A stretch of 64,000 nt of DNA from Mangrovicella endophytica (GCF_002893625.1 NZ_PKMZ01000003.1:186001-250000), one strand, 5' to 3'. Positions 35,727-44,761 are shown, counted from the stretch's first letter. The notes: a model not told the origin generated them from the sequence alone. Translations and numbers: made by a program.

Positions 35727-35752
35727 TCCAGCTCTCCTCCCGTTTTGGCTGG

Positions 35753-36820
35753 TTATCTGCTCAGTGCCCGGCAGCGCTCCGGTGGGAAGCGCATCCAGAC
35801 CTCCTGCCCTGCAGGCACGGCGAAATCGACCGGCGCGAGCGCCCGCACAGTTTCACCGTCCTTCAGCGACACGAGATAGTCGCGGTGCGAACCCAGATAG
35901 ATCTGGCGCACCACCGTGCCGGCCGCGGCATTGGAGCCGCTGTCGCCCGGCCGATCCTTGGACAGGACGATGTCGTGATGGCGGACCGAAACAGCGGTCT
36001 GCCCGTCCGGGGCGACCGTGCCGCTCCTGCAGACCAGGGCGAGGCCGTCGTCGCGCAGGACGGTCTGGCCGTCGCCGCGTCTGCCTTTGAGAATGTTCGT
36101 GCCGCCGATGAAGCGCGCGACGAACTCGGTCTCTGGCCGGGCATAGATGTCCTCCGGCGATCCGGCCTGCTCGATGAGGCCGTCATTCATCACCACGATC
36201 AGGTCGGCGGTGGTCATCGCCTCCGACTGGTCGTGCGTGACATAGACCGTGGTGTAGCGGAATTCGTCGTGAAGGCGGCGGATCTCGAAGCGCATCTCCT
36301 CGCGCAGATTGGCGTCGAGATTCGACAGTGGCTCGTCGAGGAGCAGGATCTCCGGCTTGATGACGAGCGCGCGCGCCAGTGACACGCGCTGCTGCTGCCC
36401 GCCGGACAGTTCGCCAGGATAGCGCTCGGCAAGAGCGGAAAGGCGGGTGGAGGCCAGGATCTCGTCGACGCGGCGCCTGACCTCGTCCGCCGGCAGCTTG
36501 CGCAGCTTCAGCCCGTAGGCGACGTTCTGGAACACCGTCATATGCGGCCAGAGCGCATAGGACTGGAAGATCATCGACATGTTCCGCCCTTCCGGCGGAA
36601 CGGTCGAATGTTCGGACGAGACGACCTTGCCGCCGACGCGGATCTCGCCGCCATTGGCCGGCACGAAGCCGGCGATGAGCCGCAGCGTCGTCGTCTTGCC
36701 GCAGCCCGAAGGGCCAAGAAGACAGACGAGCTGCCCCTTCTCGACAGCGAGATCGATGCCTTTCACGGCCTGGAAAGCACCGTAGTTCTTCCGAAGGCCA
36801 GCCAGTTCCAGAAACGCCAT
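35753..36820 (-). CDS. ABC transporter ATPase, PotA/FbpC type
   Basis: ATG 36820 (355 residues) is chosen because GGGAGGA lies 4-10 nt upstream; the frame extends to 36850. Walker A GPSGCGKTTT, Q-loop region MIFQSYALWPHM, signature LSGGQQQRVSLARAL and Walker B LLLDEPLSNLD are intact, and a C-terminal TOBE-type regulatory domain begins at about 240. It is the first gene of the Fbp-type importer operon; operator-like site C lies about 70-90 bp upstream. Confidence 0.95.
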   Translation of the reverse strand: MAFLELAGLRKNYGAFQAVKGIDLAVEKGQLVCLLGPSGCGKTTTLRLIAGFVPANGGEIRVGGKVVSSEHSTVPPEGRNMSMIFQSYALWPHMTVFQNVAYGLKLRKLPADEVRRRVDEILASTRLSALAERYPGELSGGQQQRVSLARALVIKPEILLLDEPLSNLDANLREEMRFEIRRLHDEFRYTTVYVTHDQSEAMTTADLIVVMNDGLIEQAGSPEDIYARPETEFVARFIGGTNILKGRRGDGQTVLRDDGLALVCRSGTVAPDGQTAVSVRHHDIVLSKDRPGDSGSNAAAGTVVRQIYLGSHRDYLVSLKDGETVRALAPVDFAVPAGQEVWMRFPPERCRALSR

Positions 36821-36888
36821 CGTTCCTCCCAATGGCACCCGCACTCCCATACGGGCTTCTCCAAACGAAGCTATGGTTCAAATTGAAG

Positions 36889-36908
36889 ATTGTCAACAAA
36901 AGGCGATT
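36889..36908 (-). promoter_or_regulatory. Site C: operator-like element before the Fbp-type ABC operon
   Basis: The minus strand reads AATCG, five bases, then TGTTGACAAT (plus-strand 36889-36898), the same layout as sites A and B. Palindromic symmetry is weaker here. TTGACA within it could be a -35 box, with TAGCTT on the minus strand (36873-36868) 17 bp downstream as a candidate -10. The rest of the 36821-37125 gap holds a direct repeat and a terminator but no gene. Confidence 0.5.
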
Positions 36909-37095
36909 TGAAGACGCGGGCCTTCCTGTTGCCTCATATGATCAGCCCAACCCAGCCGTGGGCCAGCCCGATGATTGGCCGACCGTGAGTCCGTGATTGG
37001 CCAGCAGCTGTGCTGAGACGCGCTTATGGGCCCCAGCGAAGGAGCACGGGTAGATAACCGGCCCGTGCTTGGAGGCCGGTAGTATCTGCGGCGAT

Positions 37096-37111
37096 GGGCG
37101 CGGCTGCGCCC
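37096..37111 (-). terminator. Hairpin after the SDR gene
   Basis: GGGCGC (37096-37101) pairs with GCGCCC (37106-37111) around a 4-nt loop, beginning 15 bp after the SDR stop on the minus strand. It is compact and GC-rich without a T tract. Confidence 0.45.
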
Positions 37112-37125
37112 GGGCCCGTCGTGGA

Positions 37126-37872
37126 TCACACCATGTAGGCGCCGCCATTCACATGCAGCGTCTGGCCGGTGATGTAGCGGGCCGACGGTCCGGCCAGCAT
37201 GCGCACGGCCGCTGCGACCTCGTCGGCCGAGCCGCGCCGGCCGAGCGGCGTCGTGCGGCTGGCATGGTGGGCCGGCTCCTCGCCCGTCCGCTTGGTTTCG
37301 ATCAGGCCGGGCGAAACGGTGTTCACGGTGATGCCGGTCGGGCCGAGATCATGGGCAAGCGCCCTGCCGAAGCCGGCCAGACCCGCCTTTGCGGAGACGA
37401 CGTGGATGCGCTCCTTGGCGCCGCTGTGGCCGGTCATGCCGCCGATCAAGACGATCGCACCGGCCGGGCTCTTCTCCAGCGCCGGCAGGGCGGCCTGCGC
37501 CAGCAGGAAGGCGGCGTCCAGCGTCAGGCTCATCACCTGCCGCCAGGTGGCGTAGGCCAGCGTATGGATGTCGGCCTCCGGCCGCACCGATGCGTTGTTG
37601 ACGACGATGTCGAGGCCGCCAAAAGCACCGACCGCGGCCTGGACGAGGCGTGCCGGCACGGTTTCGTCGGTCAGGTCGCCCAGCATCGTCTCGGCCCGCC
37701 CGCCGGCGTCACGGACCAGCCGCGCAGTCTCCGCGGCGCCGGCTTCATCCTGTCCGGCATGGACGAGGACATTGGCGCCGCCGCTCGCCAGCGCCACCGC
37801 GATGGCCCGTCCGATGTTGCGCGAAGCGCCGGTGACGAGCGCCGTGCGGCCTTCGAGTTCACGCTGTTCCAT
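37126..37872 (-). CDS. SDR-family protein lacking the catalytic tyrosine
   Basis: The 248-residue protein has the classical SDR cofactor motif TGASRNIGRAIA, NNAS near residue 92, and the C-terminal PGLIETKRTG and ITGQTLHVNGG segments. The catalytic YxxxK motif reads VVSAK: the lysine is kept, but valine takes the place of the tyrosine in IHVVSAKAGL. It may still bind NAD(P) and use another proton donor, or be non-catalytic. It is divergent from GntR copy 2, with the best operator palindrome (site D) between them. Confidence 0.85.
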   Translation of the reverse strand: MEQRELEGRTALVTGASRNIGRAIAVALASGGANVLVHAGQDEAGAAETARLVRDAGGRAETMLGDLTDETVPARLVQAAVGAFGGLDIVVNNASVRPEADIHTLAYATWRQVMSLTLDAAFLLAQAALPALEKSPAGAIVLIGGMTGHSGAKERIHVVSAKAGLAGFGRALAHDLGPTGITVNTVSPGLIETKRTGEEPAHHASRTTPLGRRGSADEVAAAVRMLAGPSARYITGQTLHVNGGAYMV

Positions 37873-37935
37873 GGATGCTTTCCTCTCCTACGGGATCCGG
37901 GCTGCGGCCGAACCACCGGACACCGGACTTAATGC

Positions 37936-37958
37936 GATTGAATATTGTTGACAATATT
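37936..37958. promoter_or_regulatory. Site D: perfect FCD-GntR-type palindrome between SDR and GntR copy 2
   Basis: AATATTGT-TG-ACAATATT (37941-37958) is a perfect 8-2-8 inverted repeat and contains TGTTGACAAT, the core shared with sites A-C. It lies 24 bp before the GntR copy 2 start and about 70 bp before the divergent SDR start. This fits autoregulation by GntR copy 2. TTGACA at 37948-37953 may also be a rightward -35 box. Confidence 0.65.
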
Positions 37959-37981
37959 ATGTTGTCGGAATACGAGGCGGC

Positions 37982-38707
37982 ATGATCAGTCTGCGTGAGA
38001 CTTTCTCGCTCATCCAGAACACCTCGCTCGCCTCGCATCTCGAGCGCGAGATCGAGGCGATGATCCTTGCCGGTGAGCTTGCGGTCGGGGACCGGATCGC
38101 CGACCTGGAGCTGGCGGAGCGCTTCAAGGTGAGCCGCAGCCCGGTGCGCGAGGCGCTGCGCGCCCTTGACGCCACCGGCCTGGTAGAGGTGATCCCGAAC
38201 CGCGGCGCCTTCGTCAAACGCATCGCCGTCGAGGAAGCGATGGAGGTCTACGAGGTCCGCGCCGCCCTGTTCGGGCAAGCCGGCCGCCTGATGGCGGAGC
38301 GCGCCGGCGATGCGGATTGCCGGCTGCTCGGCGAACTGCACCGGGAGATGGGCGAGGCCTCGGCGTCGCACGCCTTCGACCGCTACTTTCCGCTGAACTT
38401 CCGCTTCCACGAGCTGATCGTGGATGCTGCAGGAAACCGGACGCTGGCGGCGCAATACCGCATGCTGGTGAAGCGCTTGCGCCTGTTCCGCGCGCGCAAC
38501 CTGATGTTCCGCGACACGCTGGAAGTCTCCAATCGCGAGCATGAAGCGATCGTCGATGCGATCGGGCGGCGCGACGGCGAGGCGGCGGGCGCTGCCTGCT
38601 TCGCCCATGTCGAACAAGGGCGCCTCAGGGTGATGGAGCGGCTTCGCAGCGAAGCCGCCGGCACCGGTGAGGGCGGTGAGGAAAGACCGCGCGGCCAAGC
38701 CGTGTGA
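37982..38707 (+). CDS. GntR-family regulator, FCD (FadR) subfamily, copy 2
   Basis: The 241-residue protein has a winged HTH (about 12-80; IADLELAERFKVSRSPVREALRALDATGLV) and a helical FCD domain with the expected FRFHELIVDAAGN and NREHEAIVDAIGRRD segments holding metal-ligand-type His residues. It starts 24 bp after a perfect palindrome and precedes the TctCBA/PrpD operon by about 60 bp. It is the prime candidate regulator for all four operator-like sites in region 3. Confidence 0.9.
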   Translation: MISLRETFSLIQNTSLASHLEREIEAMILAGELAVGDRIADLELAERFKVSRSPVREALRALDATGLVEVIPNRGAFVKRIAVEEAMEVYEVRAALFGQAGRLMAERAGDADCRLLGELHREMGEASASHAFDRYFPLNFRFHELIVDAAGNRTLAAQYRMLVKRLRLFRARNLMFRDTLEVSNREHEAIVDAIGRRDGEAAGAACFAHVEQGRLRVMERLRSEAAGTGEGGEERPRGQAV

Positions 38708-38768
38708 GTGCATGCGATCCGGCGCACTGGGAGGTGGCCGGACGACCAACAACAGGGGAGGATGATCG

Positions 38769-39716
38769 ATGAAGAAGACGCTGCTGGCCCTCGGGGCCTT
38801 CATTGCTGCGGCCATGCCCGCTTCGGCCGAGCCGCTGGACTATCCGCATGACGTGGTGACGCTCGTCACCCATTCGAGCCCGGGTGGCGGCAGCGACGTG
38901 TTCCTGCGTGAGCTGGTGCGCTACCTCGGCAAGCAGATCAAGACCAACTTCGTCGTCGAGAACGTCCAGGGCGGCAGCGGCGCCAAGGCGATGGCCCGGC
39001 TCGCCCAGTCGCCGGCGGATGGCTCGATCTTCTATGCGACCACGCCGACCTACATCTACACCTCGCTCCTGAGCGCGCCGGAATACAAGTACGACGCGCT
39101 GCAGCCGGTGGTGAACTTCTTCACCGACACCGAGGTCGTCTATACCGCCGAGAACAGCCCCTACAAGACGCTGGCCGATGTCGTGGCCCACGCCAAGGAG
39201 GACCGCGGCCGCTGGGGCGCCGCCAATCCGGCCTCGCTGGAGCGTCAGGCCGCCGAGCAGCTGAAGGCGGCAGCCGGCGTCGAGGCCGCCATCGTCACCC
39301 ATGAGGGCGGTGGCGACATGATGATCAACGTCCTGAACGGCACGCTCGACATTGGCATCGGCGAGGTCCAGGAGCTGCGCTCGCAGATCGAGGCCAAGCA
39401 GATCCGCCTGCTCGCCACCTTCAATCCTGATCGGCTGCGGGACTTTCCCGACGTTCCGACGGTGAAGGAGAGCGGCTACGACGTGGTGCTGCAGAAGTTC
39501 CGCGGCCTCGCTGCGCCGAAAGGCCTGCCGGACGACGTCGCGGCGATCTGGGACAAGGCCGCGCAGGCCGTTCTCGCCGATCCCGACTACAAGAAGGCCT
39601 ATGAGGCGGAGAGCCTCGTGGCGAACTTCATCGACCACACGAAGTACCCGGCCTTCGTGGACCAGTTTGTCGCGCAGACCACCGACTTCCTGAAGAAGTC
39701 GGGCGTCATTCAGTAA
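38769..39716 (+). CDS. tctC: Tripartite tricarboxylate transporter binding protein (TctC/Bug)
   Basis: The 315-residue protein has a signal peptide (about 1-20, ending PASAEP) and the Bug-family pattern: VTLVTHSSPGGGSDVFLREL at the ligand pocket and FVVENVQGGSGAKAM. It binds carboxylates in the periplasm and delivers them to TctAB. AGGGGAGG lies just before the ATG. It is first of tctC-tctB-tctA-prpD. Confidence 0.9.
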   Translation: MKKTLLALGAFIAAAMPASAEPLDYPHDVVTLVTHSSPGGGSDVFLRELVRYLGKQIKTNFVVENVQGGSGAKAMARLAQSPADGSIFYATTPTYIYTSLLSAPEYKYDALQPVVNFFTDTEVVYTAENSPYKTLADVVAHAKEDRGRWGAANPASLERQAAEQLKAAAGVEAAIVTHEGGGDMMINVLNGTLDIGIGEVQELRSQIEAKQIRLLATFNPDRLRDFPDVPTVKESGYDVVLQKFRGLAAPKGLPDDVAAIWDKAAQAVLADPDYKKAYEAESLVANFIDHTKYPAFVDQFVAQTTDFLKKSGVIQ

Positions 39717-39780
39717 TCCGGCCTCCAATGGTCTGGCGGGGCCGGCGATGCCGCCCCGCCGCTTTCAGCGGACGATCTCG

Positions 39781-40272
39781 ATGAACAAGGATCTTGCGAG
39801 CGGCCTTCTGCTGCTGGCGCTGGCCGGCGGCTATTTCTGGGCCGCCGAGACCATCCCGAACAGCATGCTGGACGACGCTTTCGGCCCCCGCGGCCTCCCC
39901 GTTGTCCTCGCTGGCCTGCTGGCCTTCCTGGCCCTGATCCTGGTGCTGCGCGGCGTTGCGGGCCTGCGCACCGTCACGGCCGATGCCGTCGCCAATGACG
40001 AGGAGGATGACGGCGAGCCGGATGCCGCGCTGCCGCGCGCCCTCGGCTTTCTCTTGATCGGCGCAGCTTACGTGGTCGCTTTGCCCTGGCTCGGCTACCC
40101 CGTCTCCATCGCGCTGCTGATCGCCTCCATCGCGCTGTACGAGCGGGCGCGGCGCGACTGGCGCCTTCCCGCCGCTGCCATCTTCGGCGGCGTCCTGTTC
40201 TGGCTCCTGTTCAACAAGCTGCTCGGCGTCGCTCAGCCCTCCGGCGTGCTCTTCTCCGCCTTGTTTTCCTGA
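39781..40272 (+). CDS. tctB: Tripartite tricarboxylate transporter small membrane subunit (TctB)
   Basis: I prefer ATG 39781 (163 residues), which directly starts the first membrane helix (MNKDLASGLLLLALAGGYF); ATG 39748 is in frame upstream. Four hydrophobic segments with a hydrophilic acidic loop (DEEDDGEPD) between the second and third match TctB proteins. It lies between tctC and tctA. Confidence 0.85.
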   Translation: MNKDLASGLLLLALAGGYFWAAETIPNSMLDDAFGPRGLPVVLAGLLAFLALILVLRGVAGLRTVTADAVANDEEDDGEPDAALPRALGFLLIGAAYVVALPWLGYPVSIALLIASIALYERARRDWRLPAAAIFGGVLFWLLFNKLLGVAQPSGVLFSALFS

Positions 40273-40282
40273 GGACACCCTG

Positions 40283-41800
40283 ATGGACAGCCTCGGACTG
40301 ATCTGGACACTTTCCACCACCACCTGGATCATCCCCGCCGCCCTCATCGGGCTGGTCTGGGGCATCCTCGGCGGCGCGCTGCCGGGCATCTCGGCCTCGA
40401 TCACAATGGCGCTGCTGCTGCCCTTCACCTACACGATGGAGCCGGTCACCGCGATCGTGCTGCTCGCCTCGGTCTATATCGGCGCCGAATATGGCGGTTC
40501 GATCCCGGCGATCCTGATCCGCACGCCGGGGACCAACTCGGCTGCCGCCACCGTCATCGACGGCTATGAGATGAAGCGGCAGGGCAGGGCGGGCGAGGCG
40601 CTCGGCATCTCGCTCTGGTCCGGCTTCCTCGGCTCGATGTTCGGCCTCGTCATGCTCGTCACGATGACGGAGCCGCTGTCCTGGCTGGCGCTTGCCTTCA
40701 AGCCGACCTCCTATTTCGGCCTTGGCATCCTCGGTCTCAGCGTGATCGCCTCAATGACGGGCGGTTCGCTGGTGAAGGGCCTCGCCGCGGCCGTGGTCGG
40801 CCTGATGATCGCCACTGTCGGCGCTGATCCGATCGCCGGGATCAACCGCTTCACCTTCGGCGTGCCGGAGCTTCTCGGCGGCGTCGAGCCGGTGCTGGTG
40901 ATGGTCGGCGTCTTCGCCCTCAGCGAGCTGATGGTGCAGTCCGGCGCCTCCGAGCTGTACGAACTGAAGGAGAAGATCCGCGTCCGCCTGCCGAGCTGGG
41001 ACGTCATGAAGCGGCTCAAGCGCTCGCAGTTCATCGGCTGCATCATGGGCCTCTTCGAGGGCCTGACGCCGGGCGGCGGCGGCTCGATCGCCGCCTTCCT
41101 GTCCTATAACGAGGCGCGGCGCTGGTCGAAGGAGCCGGAGACCTTCGGCAAGGGCTCGATCGAAGGCGTCGCAGCGCCGGAGGCTGCCAACAACACGGTG
41201 GCGTCAACGACGCTGATCCCGCTCCTGTCCTTTGGCATTCCGAGCTCGAACTCCACCGCGGTGCTGCTTGGCGGCTTCCTGATCCACGGCCTGCTGCCAG
41301 GCCCGCGCCTCTTCGAGCAGAATGGCGATGTGGTGATGGGCCTTTACCTCGGCTCCTTTGTCGCCATCGTCGGGCAGCTCCTCTTCGGCATCCTGCTGCT
41401 GCCGGTCTGCGTCTGGCTGGTTAACCGGCCGCGCCCCTACCTCGCCGGCTTCATCCTCGCCCTCATCCTGTCCGGCGTCTACACGCTCGACCACAGCCTG
41501 TTCCATGTCGGCTTCGTGCTCGCCATGGGCCTCGTCGGCTACCTCATGCGCCGGGCCGGCTTCCCCTTCCTGCCGCTGATCCTCGGCGTCGTGCTCGGGC
41601 ACATGGTGGAGTCCTCCTACCGGCGCTCGCTGGTGCTGTCGGGCGGCGACCACCGCATCTTCCTGGAAGATCCGATCGCGGTCGGCCTCCTGCTCGTCTC
41701 GTTCGGCTTCATCGTCTTCTCGCTCGGCCGCGACATCCGCGAAGCCCGCCGCGCCAGGCAGGTGGCAAAGCCGCTGGAACTCAAGGAAACGCACCCATGA
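40283..41800 (+). CDS. tctA: Tripartite tricarboxylate transporter large membrane subunit (TctA)
   Basis: The 505-residue protein has about 12 membrane helices and the TctA signatures LGGALPGISASITMALLLPFTY, YGGSIPAILIRTPGT and a second copy of the pattern near LTPGGGGSIAAFLSY/FGIPSSNSTAVLLGG. It is the channel that imports citrate-like or other carboxylates with sodium or protons. Its stop overlaps the start of the PrpD gene (ATGA). Confidence 0.95.
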   Translation: MDSLGLIWTLSTTTWIIPAALIGLVWGILGGALPGISASITMALLLPFTYTMEPVTAIVLLASVYIGAEYGGSIPAILIRTPGTNSAAATVIDGYEMKRQGRAGEALGISLWSGFLGSMFGLVMLVTMTEPLSWLALAFKPTSYFGLGILGLSVIASMTGGSLVKGLAAAVVGLMIATVGADPIAGINRFTFGVPELLGGVEPVLVMVGVFALSELMVQSGASELYELKEKIRVRLPSWDVMKRLKRSQFIGCIMGLFEGLTPGGGGSIAAFLSYNEARRWSKEPETFGKGSIEGVAAPEAANNTVASTTLIPLLSFGIPSSNSTAVLLGGFLIHGLLPGPRLFEQNGDVVMGLYLGSFVAIVGQLLFGILLLPVCVWLVNRPRPYLAGFILALILSGVYTLDHSLFHVGFVLAMGLVGYLMRRAGFPFLPLILGVVLGHMVESSYRRSLVLSGGDHRIFLEDPIAVGLLLVSFGFIVFSLGRDIREARRARQVAKPLELKETHP

Positions 41801-43158
41801 CATTGCATGCCAGCCTCGACGCGCCGGCCCTCTCCCTCCAGCTGGCGCAGGCGCTGCGAAGCGCCGAGCCCTCGGAGGCGGCCCGGCACACCTGCTGGCG
41901 CCTGGCGCTGGACATCGTCGGCCTCGCCGTTGCGGCGCGGGAGACGGACTATGTCGCGGCCGTTCTCGGCTCCTGCGTCGGTGACGGGCCGGCCCGTGTC
42001 TTCGGCCATGACCGCAGGCTCGGCCTCTATGATGCGGCGACCGTCAACGGCACGGCGGCCCATGGCGAAGACTTCGACGACACCTTCGAGGGCGGCCCGG
42101 TGCATGCCGGCGCGGTGGTGGTGCCGGCGGTCCTCGCGCTGGCCGATGCACGGGGTCTCGACAGCGCGGCGGTGCTGCGCGGCATCGCCGTCGGCGCCGA
42201 GCTGATGTGCCGCCTCAGCCTCGTTGCGCCGCAGGCGATCCACAAGGCCGGCTTCCACCCGACGGCGGTGATCGGCGCCCTGGCGGCCGCCGGTGCGGCG
42301 AGCGCAGCGCTCGACCTCGACGAGAGCCGCTTTGCCCATGCGCTCGGCACCGCAGGGAGCCTTGCCTCCGGCATCATCGAATATCTCTCCGACGGCAGCT
42401 GGACAAAGCGCCTGCATGCCGGCTCTGCCGCGGCGGCGGGCCTGCGGGCCGCACTCCTTGCCGAGCACGGCTTCGTCGGGCCGCGCACCGTGCTGGAAGG
42501 CCACCACGGCTTCTTCAAGGCCTTCGCCCCATCGCGCCAGGCCGACTTCGCGCCGCTGCTCGACGGGCTCGGCCAGCGCTGGATCATGGAGGACATCGCC
42601 TTCAAGCCCTATGCCTGCGGGACGATGACCCAGCCTTTCGTCGACTGTGCGGTCGATCTTGCACGGCAGGGTATCAAGGCGGACGAGATCGAGCGCCTGC
42701 TCTGCTTCGTCGGGGAAGGCACGGTGCATCGCCTCTGGGAGCCGATCGAGGCCAAGCGCACGCCGCCGAACGGCTATGCCGCGAAATTCTCGACGCCGTT
42801 CTGCGTCGCTGTCGGGTTCCTCGACGGGGCGGCGGGGCTCGACCAGTTCACCGATACCAGGGCGACCGACCCGGCGGTGCGGGCCCTGGCGGCCAAGGTC
42901 GCCTACGAGATCGACCCAAAGGACGAGTACCCCAAGAACTTCACCGGCCGCATCCGCGCCGAGCTGAAGGACGGCCGCACCGTCGAGGCCCGCAAGCCGC
43001 ATATGCGCGGCGGCGCCAAGGAGCCGCTGACCGACGCGGAGCTGGTGGCGAAGTTCCGCGCCAATGTCGAGTTCGGCAAGGCCTCGCCGGAGCAGCGGCA
43101 GATCGCGCTGGAGCGGCTGCAGTCGCTGGCGCCGGAGGGCGTGGAGACGCGTCTCTAG
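41797..43158 (+). CDS. MmgE/PrpD-family protein, copy 3
   Basis: The 453-residue protein has the family's GEDFDDTFEGGPVHAGAVVVPA segment (conserved Asp and His), FHPTAVIGALAAAGAASAAL and KRLHAGSAAAAGL. Translation is coupled to tctA by a 4-bp overlap, so it probably acts directly on the imported carboxylate as a dehydratase, isomerase or decarboxylase. It is distinct from copies 1 and 2. Confidence 0.9.
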   Translation: MTLHASLDAPALSLQLAQALRSAEPSEAARHTCWRLALDIVGLAVAARETDYVAAVLGSCVGDGPARVFGHDRRLGLYDAATVNGTAAHGEDFDDTFEGGPVHAGAVVVPAVLALADARGLDSAAVLRGIAVGAELMCRLSLVAPQAIHKAGFHPTAVIGALAAAGAASAALDLDESRFAHALGTAGSLASGIIEYLSDGSWTKRLHAGSAAAAGLRAALLAEHGFVGPRTVLEGHHGFFKAFAPSRQADFAPLLDGLGQRWIMEDIAFKPYACGTMTQPFVDCAVDLARQGIKADEIERLLCFVGEGTVHRLWEPIEAKRTPPNGYAAKFSTPFCVAVGFLDGAAGLDQFTDTRATDPAVRALAAKVAYEIDPKDEYPKNFTGRIRAELKDGRTVEARKPHMRGGAKEPLTDAELVAKFRANVEFGKASPEQRQIALERLQSLAPEGVETRL

Positions 43159-43464
43159 ACGGTCGCGCACTCGGCCTTCGGGGCGGCGGAAGGCTGGTGC
43201 GACACCGAGAGTTTGGCGAGCTCGTCTGCGCCAGGCTCAGATCTCTTCGGAAACGGGGACCACCAGCATATTGCCGGCGGCGCCGCAGCACTGCTGATTC
43301 CGCACCGCTGCATGGCTGGCCTGCGCGACAAGAGCAGGGCCTGCTGGAGCCTTCCAGCTCATGACGAAAGGTTCTAGGTTCCGCCGCGACGCCGGACCCG
43401 GCGCCCGTCTGCCTGTCAGCCGCCGCGCGCTTCGGTTCGCGGCAGGCCTCCGGAGCCTATCCAC
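43159..43464. other. Gap of about 306 bp without a supported gene
   Basis: I see no convincing gene, strong hairpin or operator. A 41-codon minus-strand frame (43237-43362) has no recognisable family. The DadA-type gene that follows probably has its promoter here. Confidence 0.5.
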
Positions 43465-44727
43465 ATGAAAGTCGCAGTTCTCGGCAGCGGCGTGATCGGC
43501 GTCGCTTCGGCCTGGTACCTCGCCAAGGCCGGCCATGAGGTGGTGGTGGTCGACCGGCAGGAGGGGCCGGCGCTGGAAACGAGCTTTGCCAATGCCGGGC
43601 AGCTCTCCTACGGCTACACCTCGCCCTGGGCCGCACCGGGCATTCCGCGCAAGGCCGTGAAGTGGCTGATGATGGAGCATGCGCCGCTGATCCTGCGGCC
43701 GAAGCCGGACATGGCGATGCTGTCCTGGCTCACCCGCATGCTGGCGAACTGCACGAGCGCTGCCTACGCCCGAAACAAGCGGCGCATGTTGCGCGTGTCC
43801 GACTACAGCCGGCAGAGCCTCGAGGCGCTGCGGGCGGAGACCGGCATCACCTATGATGGTCGGGCCAAGGGCACACTGCAGCTGTTCAGGACACAGGCGC
43901 AGGTGGACGCCTCGGCAAAGGACATCAAGGCGCTCGCCGCCGACGGCGTGCCGTTCGAGGTGCTGGACGCAGCCGGCTGCGTGCGCGTCGAGCCGGGGCT
44001 TGCCGCTGCCCGGGACCGCATTGCCGGCGGGCTGCACACGCCCGGAGACGAGACCGGCGACTGCTTCATCTTCACCAACGCTCTTGCCAAGCTGGCTACG
44101 GCGGTCGGCGTCAGCTTCCAGTATGGCCGCACGATCCGCCGCATTCTGGTCGATGGCGGTCGGGCGACCGGTGTCGAGACCGATCAGGGCCGGCTCGATG
44201 CGGATGCGGTGGTGGTGGCGCTGGGATCCCACTCGCCGGCGATGCTGAAGCCGCTCGGGATCCCACTGCCGGTCTATCCGGTGAAGGGCTATTCGCTGAC
44301 GATCCCGATCGTCGATGCCGCGCGCGCGCCGGAGTCCACCGTGCTCGACGAAACCTACAAGGTGGCGCTGACGCGGCTCGGCACGCGCATCCGCGTCGGC
44401 GGCATGGCCGAAATCTCGGGCTACAACAATGCGTTGACGCCGGCGCGGCGTCGCACGCTGGAGCACTGCGTCACCGATCTATTTCCCGGCGGCGACCTCT
44501 CGCAGGCGAGTTTCTGGTCCGGCCTCAGGCCGATGACGCCGGACGGCACACCGGTGATCGGCGCAACGCCGCTGCGCAACCTCTTTCTCAACACCGGCCA
44601 CGGCACCCTCGGCTGGACGATGGGCTGCGGCTCCGGGCGGCTGATCGCCGACATCGTCAGCGGCCGCAGGCCGGACATCGAGACCGGCGATCTCGGCCTG
44701 TCGCGCTATTCGGGCACTGCCGCCTAA
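43465..44727 (+). CDS. dadA: D-amino acid dehydrogenase small subunit-like flavoprotein (DadA-like)
   Basis: The 420-residue protein opens with the FAD-binding motif [21 protein letters not shown] and has the DadA-specific [19 protein letters not shown] and C-terminal [16 protein letters not shown] segments. DadA oxidises D-amino acids at the membrane to 2-oxo acids and ammonia, donating electrons to the quinone pool. It stands alone between the TctCBA/PrpD operon and the convergent fucose operon. The substrate may be a D-amino acid or a cyclic imino acid. Confidence 0.9.
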   Translation: MKVAVLGSGVIGVASAWYLAKAGHEVVVVDRQEGPALETSFANAGQLSYGYTSPWAAPGIPRKAVKWLMMEHAPLILRPKPDMAMLSWLTRMLANCTSAAYARNKRRMLRVSDYSRQSLEALRAETGITYDGRAKGTLQLFRTQAQVDASAKDIKALAADGVPFEVLDAAGCVRVEPGLAAARDRIAGGLHTPGDETGDCFIFTNALAKLATAVGVSFQYGRTIRRILVDGGRATGVETDQGRLDADAVVVALGSHSPAMLKPLGIPLPVYPVKGYSLTIPIVDAARAPESTVLDETYKVALTRLGTRIRVGGMAEISGYNNALTPARRRTLEHCVTDLFPGGDLSQASFWSGLRPMTPDGTPVIGATPLRNLFLNTGHGTLGWTMGCGSGRLIADIVSGRRPDIETGDLGLSRYSGTAA

Positions 44728-44737
44728 CGCCGGAATG

Positions 44738-44761
44738 TCCCGCCGCATTTGATTGGCGGGA
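44738..44761. terminator. Hairpin between convergent dadA-like and fuconate dehydratase genes
   Basis: TCCCGCC (44738-44744) pairs perfectly with GGCGGGA (44755-44761) around a 10-nt AT-rich loop in the 42-bp gap between converging stops. It can serve both directions. Confidence 0.65.

Noticed and set aside
43237-43362. 41-codon minus-strand frame in the gap before the dadA-like gene
   Set aside because: No ribosome site, no recognisable family and no neighbour on that strand to support it.
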